The notes: a model not told the origin generated them from the letters alone. Positions 1 to 9,481 are shown, numbered from the stretch's first letter. The stretch: 11,576 nucleotides of DNA from an uncultured Lachnospiraceae bacterium (GCA_900553635.1 USDU01000061.1:1-11576); one strand, 5' to 3'. Translations and numbers: made by a program.

Positions 1-1
1 G

Positions 2-523
2 CTCATTGAAAAATCCCCGGCAGGGGCTCAGCACCTGATTTTCCTGCCCTATATGCTGGGAGAAAGAAGTCCCAGATGGAACCCGAATACCAGCGCGGCC
101 TTCCTCGGTATCAAGCCGGAGCACGAGAAGAAGGATTACATCCGCGCGGTCATTGAAGGCGTGGCCATGAACATGGAGCTGATTCTGAATGCCTACCGGA
201 AGCAGGCGAAGATCGAGCGCATGAACCTGACCGGCGGAGGAGCCAAGGGCGAGGTAGTCGCCCAGATTCTGGCAGACGTCCTGAACGTGGACTTCGACAT
301 GCCCGACTGCGTAGAAGCAGCCACCTCTATTGGCGCTGCGGTTATAGCAGGCGTAGGCGTAGGCGTCTTCGACAGCTTCGATGAGATCAAGCGTTTCCTG
401 AAGTTTGAGAAGCACGTGGAGCCCAAGAAAGAGAACCAGAAGGCCTACGAGGAGCTGAAGCCCATTTTTGACGAGGCTTATCAGTGCCTGGTGCCGTTGT
501 ATGAGAAGTTTGCAAAATTGTAA
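2..523 (+). CDS. xylB: Xylulokinase-like FGGY carbohydrate kinase, C-terminal part (5' end outside window)
   Basis: This is the last 173 residues of a sugar kinase; family members run to about 500 residues, so roughly two thirds lie to the left of the window. The reading frame is open from base 2, and the ATG at 53 is internal, not a start. It shows the FGGY C-terminal domain: an LPYMLGERSPRWN segment near residues 14-26, the IEGVAMN helix, then TGGGAKGEVVAQILADVLN, which matches the second FGGY signature that helps bind ATP. The EAATSIGAAVIAGVGVGVF segment follows and is typical of xylulokinases. Xylulokinase phosphorylates D-xylulose to xylulose 5-phosphate in the cytoplasm. The substrate is inferred from overall resemblance, and another ketose or polyol is possible because the N-terminal substrate-binding half is not visible. 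The gene ends 14 bases before a strong terminator. Confidence 0.8.
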   Translation, partial: LIEKSPAGAQHLIFLPYMLGERSPRWNPNTSAAFLGIKPEHEKKDYIRAVIEGVAMNMELILNAYRKQAKIERMNLTGGGAKGEVVAQILADVLNVDFDMPDCVEAATSIGAAVIAGVGVGVFDSFDEIKRFLKFEKHVEPKKENQKAYEELKPIFDEAYQCLVPLYEKFAKL

Positions 524-537
524 AAGTATATAAAAAT

Positions 538-570
538 TCCCGGGTGAGTTGATTCACCCGGGAGTTTTTT
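538..570. terminator. Bidirectional intrinsic terminator between xylB and the HAD gene
   Basis: A perfect 10-bp GC-rich stem (TCCCGGGTGA at 538-547, TCACCCGGGA at 554-563) encloses a 6-base loop and is followed by GTTTTTT on the plus strand. On the minus strand the A-rich stretch at 532-536 supplies a short U-run. It sits between two convergent genes, so it probably ends transcription from both sides. Confidence 0.9.
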
Positions 571-587
571 GAAAAAACGCAGGAATC

Positions 588-1427
588 TTATATCAGACAC
601 AGTTGTCGTAGAGCGTGCGCGAACCCGTCGTCTGCGATATCCTTTGTAACGTAATCGGCGTTTTCTTTCAACGCATCCACGGCATTTCCCATGGCGATGC
701 CGACGCCCGCGTGGCGAATCATTTCCATGTCGTTCAGGCTGTCGCCCAGCGCAATCGTATCCTTCAGCCCACAATCCCCATAAAACGAAAGCACCCGGTC
801 GATGCCAGCCGCTTTCGTGATATTGCGCAGCGTAATTTCGCCATTGGCGAGGTCACGCTCCATATTTTCATAGAGAAAGCATTGGATATGAGGCGGCAGA
901 GCCTGACTCAGCGCTTCGAGGGCGCTGGGGTCTTTCGAAAAGAGATAGAGCTTCAGAATCTGCCCGAGGTCTGCCTCTGCGATGTCGGAAAAAGGAAACA
1001 TCCCTACGTCTGCCATAGCGGCCCTTGCCAGTTCGCTGTCATCCGGCTGTTCCGTGAAGATTCCCTGAAAGAGGGAATACGCAAGGGGAGTCAGATAATT
1101 GCGCCTGCTGCCCTCCAGCTTAAATTCGATGTGGTGCTCCTGCATAAAAGCGATCAGCCGCTTCAGATCCCCGGTGGGAAAGTTCTGCTCGAAGATAGTC
1201 TCGCCCTCTGCAATGATATGCGCACCGCAGGCAAGCACCATACCGCTTAAGGGGAGCTGGCGCAGATCCCCGGTAATATCAGGAAGAGGCCGCCCGGTAC
1301 ACAGAAAGATGCGATGCCCGTTCTCCCTGGCCTGCCGCAGCGCCTCGCATGCGGATGCCGGAATTTTCCCGGTCTCATGGTCAAATAAGGTGCCGTCGAT
1401 GTCGGCAAATATGATTTTTTTATTCAT
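588..1427 (-). CDS. Cof-type HAD-IIB family hydrolase (probable sugar-phosphate phosphatase)
   Basis: This 279-residue cytoplasmic protein has the full set of haloacid dehalogenase motifs. Motif I is DIDGT with nucleophile D9 and D11. Motif II is LCTGR with T44. Motif III is probably K205 in NITKAAGI, and motif IV is GDSLNDMEMI with Mg-binding D229 and D233. The region between motifs II and III (about residues 80-190) fits the C2 cap of the Cof/IIB subfamily. Enzymes of this group remove phosphate from sugar phosphates, flavin precursors or other small phosphoesters, and sequence alone does not give the substrate. The ATG is supported by AAAGGAG (1434-1440 on the minus strand) at good spacing. 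That ribosome site overlaps the stop codon of the regulator upstream, with only 11 bases between the genes, so the two are co-transcribed and probably translationally coupled. This suggests a role linked to the PTS sugar, such as relieving phosphosugar stress, but that is inference. Confidence 0.88.
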   Translation of the reverse strand: MNKKIIFADIDGTLFDHETGKIPASACEALRQARENGHRIFLCTGRPLPDITGDLRQLPLSGMVLACGAHIIAEGETIFEQNFPTGDLKRLIAFMQEHHIEFKLEGSRRNYLTPLAYSLFQGIFTEQPDDSELARAAMADVGMFPFSDIAEADLGQILKLYLFSKDPSALEALSQALPPHIQCFLYENMERDLANGEITLRNITKAAGIDRVLSFYGDCGLKDTIALGDSLNDMEMIRHAGVGIAMGNAVDALKENADYVTKDIADDGFAHALRQLCLI

Positions 1428-1438
1428 AAGGTGCTCCT

Positions 1439-3361
1439 TTATTCTTGATTGATGTTGCTGTAGACCAGGGTCTCAAACTCCTCGAAGGTGGTACAGCTGC
1501 GGGCCTCCTGCAGGATAGAATCGTTGCTGAACAGTGAAATCAGAGATTCATACAATTCCCGGAATGTTTTCTTATCCGCCTTGTTGATAGCCAGAAGAAA
1601 TACCAGATGGACGGTATTGTTGTCCCATTGAAAGCCCTTCTTGCTGACGGCGACGGCAATGCTGGTTTTGATGGCGTCCATATCCGTCGAATGGGGGATG
1701 GCAATATGGCCGAAGGCGGTGGTAGAGGCATTTTCCCGCTTGTAGACCTTTTCTTCGAAGCCGGCGTCTGTGTAACACTTCACTTGCAAAAGATCACAGA
1801 GATAGGTAAGAATTTGATTTTTGCTTGTCATGTTCGTGTTGGCCACAAACAGATCTTTTTCGAAGAAAGCGTGGAAGTTGGTCTTCAGCTTATGATTCTT
1901 ATAACGGTTCTGACTGTTGACAATGGTTTCCTGAATGACACTGTATTGCTGCGACAGATTGAACGGTGAAATCTGAATGGTATCGCAGTCATAGGTGTGA
2001 TACAGCGGAACAGTTGTGAACAACAGACCGAAGGACGAGATGTCCAGGGACTGTAAAGCCTCCTCGCTGTGGACGCTGGACACGATATTGATCTGATTTC
2101 CGAAATTCAGCAACAGTTTGTTCAGAAGGTCCACGCCGAGATTACGGTATTCCGGACACAACAATACAGTGGGAATTTTGGAACGGTTGATAGTCTGACG
2201 TTCAATCTCCGCGCCGATATGCATGGCCAGAAAAGCTGTTTCATCCTCTGAGACATAGAAATGGTAGCGTTCCATGATATCCAGAGTGATATAAATTGCC
2301 ATATCGAAGACCACCGGGCTGTTCAGCTTAATGGATTTTGTCAGTGGATTCGCGATATTCTGTCCGTTGCGCAGTCGGAACAGGAGGTTCTTCAAATGCA
2401 GGGAAAATGGAGTCACAAAGGATTCATCGGATAAATCAATCAAATAAAGGGTATTGATTTGTCGGATATAATATTCCGTCAGGGATATGACTTCATTGCC
2501 TACAAGACTTTTAAGCTCCGCTTTTGAGTCCACGATGGAATAGTTGGCGTTGGCTTTGATCAGCATATAAATCTCATAGCGCTCATAAGAATTCAGCGAA
2601 ATACCGAACAGAGAATCCAATTCCGCTATCAGCTGCTGAAGTAACGCGTTTTCCTGTTCAGTTTTTATGGAAAAGGTAAATGCGCTGGAATCTAACGGGT
2701 TGCCGTTGAGCTTCCGATCGATAATAATGACGATGTGCAGCAGTAAATTAGCGGTGGCAAAATCGTTCAGATAAAAGTTATGCGCCTTAAAGGAGCTGAC
2801 GACAATGTTATGTAACTGATCGATATCCAGGTCAGGGAAACATTGCTTCAGTTGCTGCAGGGTGATAAAGCAGTTCTTGGATTCCTCGCTGAGGACATAG
2901 CTGATAAGTTTCCGCTTATTCTTTTCTTCCCCTTTGATATACAGACAGTCGTTCTCACAGAGAAACTCCACGCCATAAGTAGAAAAGGCTTTATTCATTT
3001 TGGAAATCACGGCTTTTACCGTGGAATAGCTGATACACAGGTTTTCGCATAGCTCGAATAAATCCAGATGTGAGGTATGATAGAGAATCAGTTCTTTGAT
3101 GATAAAAAAGGCGCGCTCTTCACCGGTCTGAGGAATACTCTCGCTGTTGTCGAGGGTCAGAAGAGAGGAAGCCTGACGGTTGAGTTCATACCCGTTTCTG
3201 GAGGACAGAATGAGCTTGGTATTGTATAAGGAATTGATATCGCTGACATAATTCTTTACAGAACGCGTGGAGATGGACAGCGCGTTGGCGATTTCTGTAC
3301 TGGTTATGGGTTTGCTCTGGGATAAGAGATATTTCAGCAGATCATGCTGTTTCTTTTTCAT
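1439..3361 (-). CDS. LicR-like transcriptional activator with two PRDs and PTS EIIB/EIIA domains
   Basis: This 640-residue multidomain regulator is nearly the length of B. subtilis LicR. Domains in order: an N-terminal HTH (about 5-60), a second Mga-type HTH (about 82-160), PRD1 (about 170-275), PRD2 (about 285-390), an EIIB-like domain (about 396-480, C402 in LLCPEYRNLG) and an EIIA domain of the mannitol/fructose type (about 500-638, H557 in AIPHSTD). PRD2 has both phosphorylatable His residues, H322 and H381. PRD1 has H209, but its second site reads Ala (A270). Such proteins activate beta-glucoside PTS operons and are tuned by HPr and by EIIB of the cognate PTS. The start chosen is the ATG at 3361, preceded by GGAAAGGAAGAG; the longer reading to 3496 would run through the promoter at 3464-3492. 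The gene is divergent from the PTS operon, its probable target. It is visibly more AT-rich than the HAD gene behind it. Confidence 0.9.
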   Translation of the reverse strand: MKKKQHDLLKYLLSQSKPITSTEIANALSISTRSVKNYVSDINSLYNTKLILSSRNGYELNRQASSLLTLDNSESIPQTGEERAFFIIKELILYHTSHLDLFELCENLCISYSTVKAVISKMNKAFSTYGVEFLCENDCLYIKGEEKNKRKLISYVLSEESKNCFITLQQLKQCFPDLDIDQLHNIVVSSFKAHNFYLNDFATANLLLHIVIIIDRKLNGNPLDSSAFTFSIKTEQENALLQQLIAELDSLFGISLNSYERYEIYMLIKANANYSIVDSKAELKSLVGNEVISLTEYYIRQINTLYLIDLSDESFVTPFSLHLKNLLFRLRNGQNIANPLTKSIKLNSPVVFDMAIYITLDIMERYHFYVSEDETAFLAMHIGAEIERQTINRSKIPTVLLCPEYRNLGVDLLNKLLLNFGNQINIVSSVHSEEALQSLDISSFGLLFTTVPLYHTYDCDTIQISPFNLSQQYSVIQETIVNSQNRYKNHKLKTNFHAFFEKDLFVANTNMTSKNQILTYLCDLLQVKCYTDAGFEEKVYKRENASTTAFGHIAIPHSTDMDAIKTSIAVAVSKKGFQWDNNTVHLVFLLAINKADKKTFRELYESLISLFSNDSILQEARSCTTFEEFETLVYSNINQE

Positions 3362-3398
3362 AAACAGTTCTCTTCCTTTCCTTTTTCTATAACATACA

Positions 3399-3412
3399 GG
3401 TGCAAAAACAGG
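3399..3412. repeat. Candidate operator motif, copy 1 (in the regulator leader)
   Basis: GGTGCAAAAACAGG here recurs as GGTGCAAAAGACAGG at 3546-3560 in the same orientation, with one extra base. This copy lies downstream of the regulator's promoter, where a bound protein could block or tune its own transcript. The role as a binding site is inferred from the repeat and its position only. Confidence 0.4.
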
Positions 3413-3440
3413 TACTTCGTTTTTTACACTGTTTAAGTAC
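3412..3440. repeat. Inverted repeat GTACTT-N17-AAGTAC
   Basis: Six-base arms at 3412-3417 and 3435-3440 are separated by 17 bases, giving about 23 bases from centre to centre, near two helical turns. It lies in the leader of the regulator gene, so it could be a dimer binding site or a weak RNA hairpin. The arms are short enough that chance cannot be ruled out. Confidence 0.3.
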
Positions 3441-3463
3441 GTATATAAAAACAAGCTTCTTAT

Positions 3464-3492
3464 ATTATAAAAAGTCCGATTTGGCTTAGCAA
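3464..3492 (-). promoter_or_regulatory. Promoter of the regulator-HAD operon
   Basis: Read on the minus strand, TTGCTA (3487-3492) and a perfect TATAAT (3464-3469) are separated by 17 bases. This predicts a transcript start near 3457 and a leader of about 95 bases before the ATG at 3361. It is the best sigma-70-type match in this intergenic region. Confidence 0.7.
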
Positions 3493-3512
3493 CCATTTTT
3501 TTTCACTTTAAG

Positions 3513-3540
3513 GGGCAAACGGAGAGTTTTTTAATTGCCC
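3513..3540. promoter_or_regulatory. Inverted repeat GGGCAA-N16-TTGCCC, candidate activator site for the PTS operon
   Basis: Perfect 6-base arms (3513-3518 and 3535-3540) have centres 22 bases apart. The site is centred near 3526, about 70 bases upstream of the predicted start of the PTS operon transcript. That is a usual place for an activator that helps a promoter with a poor -35 box. Assignment to the divergent LicR-like protein is inference. Confidence 0.4.
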
Positions 3541-3545
3541 GTCAG

Positions 3546-3560
3546 GGTGCAAAAGACAGG
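3546..3560. repeat. Candidate operator motif, copy 2 (just upstream of the PTS promoter)
   Basis: GGTGCAAAAGACAGG is the partner of the copy at 3399-3412. It ends just before the position where the -35 box of the PTS operon would lie, so a bound activator could touch RNA polymerase there. Function is inferred. Confidence 0.4.
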
Positions 3561-3589
3561 ATGAAAAAAAGAATTTCGTGAGGTATACT
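3561..3589 (+). promoter_or_regulatory. Activator-dependent promoter of the PTS/GH1 operon
   Basis: TATACT at 3584-3589 is a good -10 box. The matching -35 position 17 bases upstream (3561-3566) reads ATGAAA, far from TTGACA, and there is no extended -10 TG. A promoter with a fair -10 and no -35 is what one expects if the divergent regulator must activate it. The predicted start is near 3596, leaving a 30-base leader, too short for a BglG-type antiterminator hairpin. Confidence 0.5.
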
Positions 3590-3625
3590 GTGGACACAGA
3601 CAAAAACAAGAAAGGAGAAAGAAAC

Positions 3626-3943
3626 ATGGAAAACCTGAAGGTAATGCTTTGCTGCGGCGCGGGAATGTCCAGCGGATTTCTGGCAAGCAACGCGCGGAAG
3701 GTCGCAAAGAAGCAGAAGCTGGCAGTCAGCATAGAGGCGAGAAGTCAATCGGAAGTAGCGGAATATTTATCCTCCATTGATGTCCTGCTTCTGGGACCGC
3801 ACTACGCAGTGGATCTGGACAAGTTTCAGGATCTGGCGAAGCCGTATGGGGTGGCTGTAGCCGTGATACCCCAGGATGTGTATGGAGCGTTGGACGGCGC
3901 GCGGATTCTGGAGATTGCTATGGAACTGGCAAAACAAAAGTAA
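3626..3943 (+). CDS. PTS lactose/cellobiose-type EIIB component
   Basis: This 105-residue cytoplasmic phosphocarrier is the usual length for the family. It takes phosphate from EIIA onto a cysteine and passes it to the sugar as EIIC carries it in. The active cysteine is C10 in the P-loop CGAGMSSG (residues 10-17), where most relatives read CxAGMSTS; a second cysteine, C9, precedes it. The LLLGPHYAVDL segment (about 57-67) matches the LLGPQ region of this family. The ATG at 3626 is chosen over the in-frame ATG at 3578, because it follows AAAGGAG (3611-3617) at 8 bases and the earlier one would start before the -10 box. It is the first gene of a lic-type operon (EIIB, EIIC, EIIA, GH1). A 148-base gap with RNA-structure potential separates it from EIIC. 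Confidence 0.92.
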   Translation: MENLKVMLCCGAGMSSGFLASNARKVAKKQKLAVSIEARSQSEVAEYLSSIDVLLLGPHYAVDLDKFQDLAKPYGVAVAVIPQDVYGALDGARILEIAMELAKQK

Positions 3944-3945
3944 GA

Positions 3946-3965
3946 GCTAAGACCGCCATCTTAGC
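3946..3965 (+). other. Intercistronic hairpin after the EIIB gene
   Basis: GCTAAGA (3946-3952) and TCTTAGC (3959-3965) form a perfect 7-bp stem with a 6-base loop, starting two bases after the EIIB stop codon. There is no U-run after it, so it is not a standard terminator. It could protect the EIIB message or cause partial termination so that EIIB is made in excess of EIIC. Confidence 0.45.
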
Positions 3966-3984
3966 CCTTAAAAGAAATCAAAAA

Positions 3985-4012
3985 TTGCGTAAGACTTCTT
4001 TCTGCCTATTAT
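3985..4012 (+). promoter_or_regulatory. Possible internal promoter before the EIIC gene
   Basis: TTGCGT (3985-3990) and TATTAT (4007-4012) are spaced by 16 bases. The match is moderate, and AT-rich spacers often give such hits. If used, it would allow EIIC and the downstream genes to be expressed separately from EIIB. Confidence 0.3.
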
Positions 4013-4051
4013 ACCCTATCAGGAGAAAATGTGCAAGATAAAGCAGAAAGA
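3997..4051. repeat. Inverted repeat TCTTTCTGC-N37-GCAGAAAGA
   Basis: Perfect 9-base arms at 3997-4005 and 4043-4051 could form a long-loop stem in the EIIB-EIIC spacer. The loop contains an AGGAG followed closely by an ATG, so folding could affect local translation or RNA decay. It resembles neither a terminator nor a riboswitch class known to me. Confidence 0.4.
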
Positions 4052-4072
4052 GACTACTGAATGACTACTGAA
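4052..4072 (+). repeat. Tandem 10-base direct repeat before the EIIC ribosome site
   Basis: GACTACTGAA occurs at 4052-4061 and again at 4063-4072, an 11-base period, about one helical turn. It sits immediately upstream of the weak EIIC ribosome binding site. It may be a slippage duplication or a protein or RNA contact site; no function can be assigned. Confidence 0.55.
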
Positions 4073-4091
4073 AAAGGGGGACATTTTACAA

Positions 4092-5330
4092 ATGAAAAAT
4101 ATTATGAAATGGCTGTCGGAATCCTTCGCGCCAACCATGAACAAACTTTTCAGCAAACCCTGGCCGTCGGCCATCTCAAGCTGTATGCAGAAGATTATTC
4201 CGTTTATCTTAACCGGATCCCTGATTTATTTCTATAACGTATTTGTATCGTTTATACCGGCGCTTCCGGATTTATCACCGATTCTGAATTACAGTTTCGG
4301 CGTCATTACCCTGATCGTCGCATTTATGATGGCAAATCAGTGCATGGAGAAACTGAATCATCCGGCTTATGTCATCAATGCGGGAATCACTTCCATCGGA
4401 ATCCTGCTGATGGTCGCAATGCCGGTGGGAGAAAGCGCGGACAGCATTTCCGCACTGCTTTCGAACCTGGGACCTTCGGGAATCGCCGTTGGTATGGTAG
4501 TCGGTCTGTATGTGGCAGTGATCTTCCATAACTGGGGAAAACTCCGTTTTTTACAGGACAGCAGCATTCCGGATTTCGTAACAGCCTGGATCAATACCAT
4601 CGTGCCGAACGTGGTTTCCCTGGGAATTGCGATGATTCTGGTTCATGTTCTGCATATCAATTTATATAATGCGATTATTTCTGTATTCATGCCCATCGCG
4701 AACATCGGACAGACGCTTCCGGGCTTTATTCTGTGCTGCCTGGTTCCGGCGTTCTTCTATACCATGGGTATCTCCAGCTGGATGTTCGGAGCGGTTACAA
4801 CGCCGATTTTCATGGCTGGTATTCAGGCGAACATTGATGCGGTTGCCGCAGGAGGCATTGCGACCAACATCGTGACAAGCGAATCCACCTTTACACTGGC
4901 CTTTGTTACCATGGGCGGCATGTGCGCTACACTGGGACTGAATGTTTTAATGTGCTTTTCCAAATCCAAGCAGTTAAAGACACTGGGACGTATCTTTATC
5001 GCTCCGTCCATCTTTAATATCAATGAGCCGGTGATGTACGGCGCTTCGGTTGTGTTTAATCCGTTGTTGATGCTTCCGGCCTGGATCAATTCCGTTGTGG
5101 GACCGGTGTACGTATGGATTCTGATGAGTACCGGTCTGCTGAACATCCCGTCCAAGATGATTCAGGTGGGACAGATTCCGGCTCCGATTTGCAGTGTGAT
5201 GGTTACGGAGGATATCCGCGCGCTGCTGTGGTGGGCGATCCTGTTCGTGATTTACCTGGCGATCTGGTATCCGTTCTTTAAGGCATATGAGAAGCAGAAG
5301 CTGGAAGAAGAGGCTGTCGCAGAAGCGTAG
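4092..5330 (+). CDS. PTS lactose/cellobiose-type EIIC permease
   Basis: This 412-residue integral membrane protein, slightly short for the family (often 430-450), carries the sugar across the membrane while EIIB phosphorylates it. Hydrophobic segments lie at about 34-55, 66-82, 97-111, 131-146, 165-188, 208-224, 265-288, 318-348 and 375-396. The hallmark NINEPVMYG (about 309-317) is intact, with E312 as the conserved sugar-contact glutamate. The other canonical contact region, normally read GIHG in characterised chitobiose/cellobiose EIICs, reads GISSW here (226-230), so Ser replaces the usual His. The C-terminus is a charged cytoplasmic tail. The start at 4092 has only AGGGGG (4075-4080) 11 bases upstream, a poorly spaced ribosome site unlike the strong ones of its neighbours. 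The substrate is probably a beta-glucoside because of the GH1 genes behind it, but the exact sugar cannot be read. Confidence 0.9.
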   Translation: MKNIMKWLSESFAPTMNKLFSKPWPSAISSCMQKIIPFILTGSLIYFYNVFVSFIPALPDLSPILNYSFGVITLIVAFMMANQCMEKLNHPAYVINAGITSIGILLMVAMPVGESADSISALLSNLGPSGIAVGMVVGLYVAVIFHNWGKLRFLQDSSIPDFVTAWINTIVPNVVSLGIAMILVHVLHINLYNAIISVFMPIANIGQTLPGFILCCLVPAFFYTMGISSWMFGAVTTPIFMAGIQANIDAVAAGGIATNIVTSESTFTLAFVTMGGMCATLGLNVLMCFSKSKQLKTLGRIFIAPSIFNINEPVMYGASVVFNPLLMLPAWINSVVGPVYVWILMSTGLLNIPSKMIQVGQIPAPICSVMVTEDIRALLWWAILFVIYLAIWYPFFKAYEKQKLEEEAVAEA

Positions 5331-5357
5331 CCGTTATATGACATAGGAGGAATTGCA

Positions 5358-8627
<3,270 letters not shown>

Positions 8628-8643
8628 CATTTGCCAGAACTGA

Positions 8644-8682
8644 AAAAGAGAGGCAGCAGATCATATCTGTTGTCTCTCTTTT
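8644..8682. terminator. Bidirectional terminator, copy 1 (PTS operon / PIN toxin)
   Basis: A 17-bp stem with two G-U pairs runs from 8644-8660 to 8666-8682 around the 5-base loop TCATA. Its AAAA and TTTT ends provide a U-tract on both strands. It lies between the convergent GH1 and PIN genes and serves both. It is nearly identical to the hairpin at 9564-9604. Confidence 0.9.
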
Positions 8683-8698
8683 GGAAAGTATCATAGCT

Positions 8699-9115
8699 TT
8701 AAGTCTCATTTTCATTCAGAATATCCAACATTTCTTTTGGAGTCACCACATAAGGCTTAACTGGGAAATGCTTAGTATTGCCGGTTACAAGATAAGCGTC
8801 AGCGTTTTTCCTTGCTTCCATAACGACTTCATAAAAAATTGCGTCATCGGGGTCAGGAATGGACTCCTGAGTGGTAGCTGCATCCAAAAAGATGCTCCGT
8901 TTAATTAAGCCTGTCAATATGAGTTCGATATTATGTCGATCAAATTTAAATTTAGGACGATGCAGAACTTCTTTGTATTCGTCCAGAATATCTTCATGCA
9001 ACAAAGGAATCACACGGCCTGCGAGCGCTTCCTGCAGAATCATACCGGGAACGGAGGAAAAATTAAATAAAGCGGAAACAACCACATTTGTGTCAAGGAC
9101 AGCATAGTATTTCAT
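8699..9115 (-). CDS. PIN-domain toxin of a type II toxin-antitoxin system
   Basis: This 138-residue protein belongs to the PIN family of Mg-dependent RNases that act as toxins (COG1569-type). The acidic active-site residues are D8 in AVLDTNV, E46 in LDEYKEVL and D91 (with D88 and D90) in the IPDPDDAIF segment. The final motif LVTGNTKHFP (109-118) has Asn at position 113 where many PIN proteins have Asp; TGN-KHFP is a known variant of this subfamily. It starts two bases after the antitoxin stop codon, with GGAG inside the end of the antitoxin gene, so translation is probably coupled. Free toxin would cleave RNA in the cytoplasm; its target cannot be told from sequence. The region is more AT-rich than the PTS and htpG genes on either side, consistent with acquisition. 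Confidence 0.88.
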   Translation of the reverse strand: MKYYAVLDTNVVVSALFNFSSVPGMILQEALAGRVIPLLHEDILDEYKEVLHRPKFKFDRHNIELILTGLIKRSIFLDAATTQESIPDPDDAIFYEVVMEARKNADAYLVTGNTKHFPVKPYVVTPKEMLDILNENET

Positions 9116-9117
9116 AG

Positions 9118-9438
9118 TTACACTCCATTCTGAACAGTTCTTGCTGCCCGGGTGGCTCTGGATGCGGCAATTTCAGCATTGATCTCGTCCAATGTCATAT
9201 CGGATGTGTCATTTTGCTGTGCAGCTTCACTCAGGCTTTGCATGGCGCGAATTGCCCGCTCGGCGTTGTAGTCCTGTCTGGGCAGCGTCATGGAAAATGG
9301 AACGCCGTTCACAGCAACAGAACGTTTTAAAAACATGCGGATGGCAGTGGGAAGGTCGATGCCTAGCTCCTCGTAGACAGCGGTAGCCTGGGTACGCAGT
9401 TCATTATCAACACGCACTTGCATTACACTTGTAGCCAT
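9118..9438 (-). CDS. RelB/DinJ-family antitoxin
   Basis: This 106-residue protein starts with a ribbon-helix-helix DNA-binding segment. MQVRVDNELRTQA (about 6-18) would form the beta strand and first helix, and the ELGIDLPTAIRMFLKRSV segment (24-41) is the classic DinJ/RelB signature. GVPFSMTLP (45-53) follows, as in this family. The remaining C-terminal half is polar and Ala-rich and would wrap and neutralise the toxin. The start is supported by AAAGGAG 7 bases upstream, and the gene comes before its PIN toxin in one operon. RelB/DinJ antitoxins usually pair with RelE/YafQ-fold toxins, so the PIN partner makes this a mixed module. It probably represses its own promoter through the palindrome at 9463-9481. 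Confidence 0.87.
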   Translation of the reverse strand: MATSVMQVRVDNELRTQATAVYEELGIDLPTAIRMFLKRSVAVNGVPFSMTLPRQDYNAERAIRAMQSLSEAAQQNDTSDMTLDEINAEIAASRATRAARTVQNGV

Positions 9439-9462
9439 AAAAACACTCCTTTCAAATATAAA

Positions 9463-9481
9463 TGTATTGGTTTATAATACA
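9463..9481. promoter_or_regulatory. Candidate antitoxin operator (imperfect palindrome)
   Basis: TGTATT (9463-9468) and AATACA (9476-9481) form 6-base inverted arms around a 7-base spacer. The site abuts the -10 box and overlaps the expected transcript start of the toxin-antitoxin operon. That suits autorepression by a ribbon-helix-helix dimer pair, but binding is inferred. Confidence 0.5.

Noticed and set aside
3362..3496. 45-residue N-terminal extension of the regulator
   Set aside because: It would be translated across the -10 box and leader of its own promoter, has no ribosome site and no family similarity; the ATG at 3361 starts the HTH domain.
3514..3527. Catabolite-responsive (CcpA) site around CAAACGGAGAG
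   Set aside because: Only the central CG and a few A positions fit the TGWAANCGNTNWCA consensus; both ends mismatch. I found no better match in the intergenic region.
3596..3625. BglG-type RNA antitermination (RAT hairpin plus terminator) controlling the PTS operon
   Set aside because: The leader is only about 30 bases, with no overlapping hairpins, and the regulator has DNA-binding HTH domains with no RNA-binding CAT domain.
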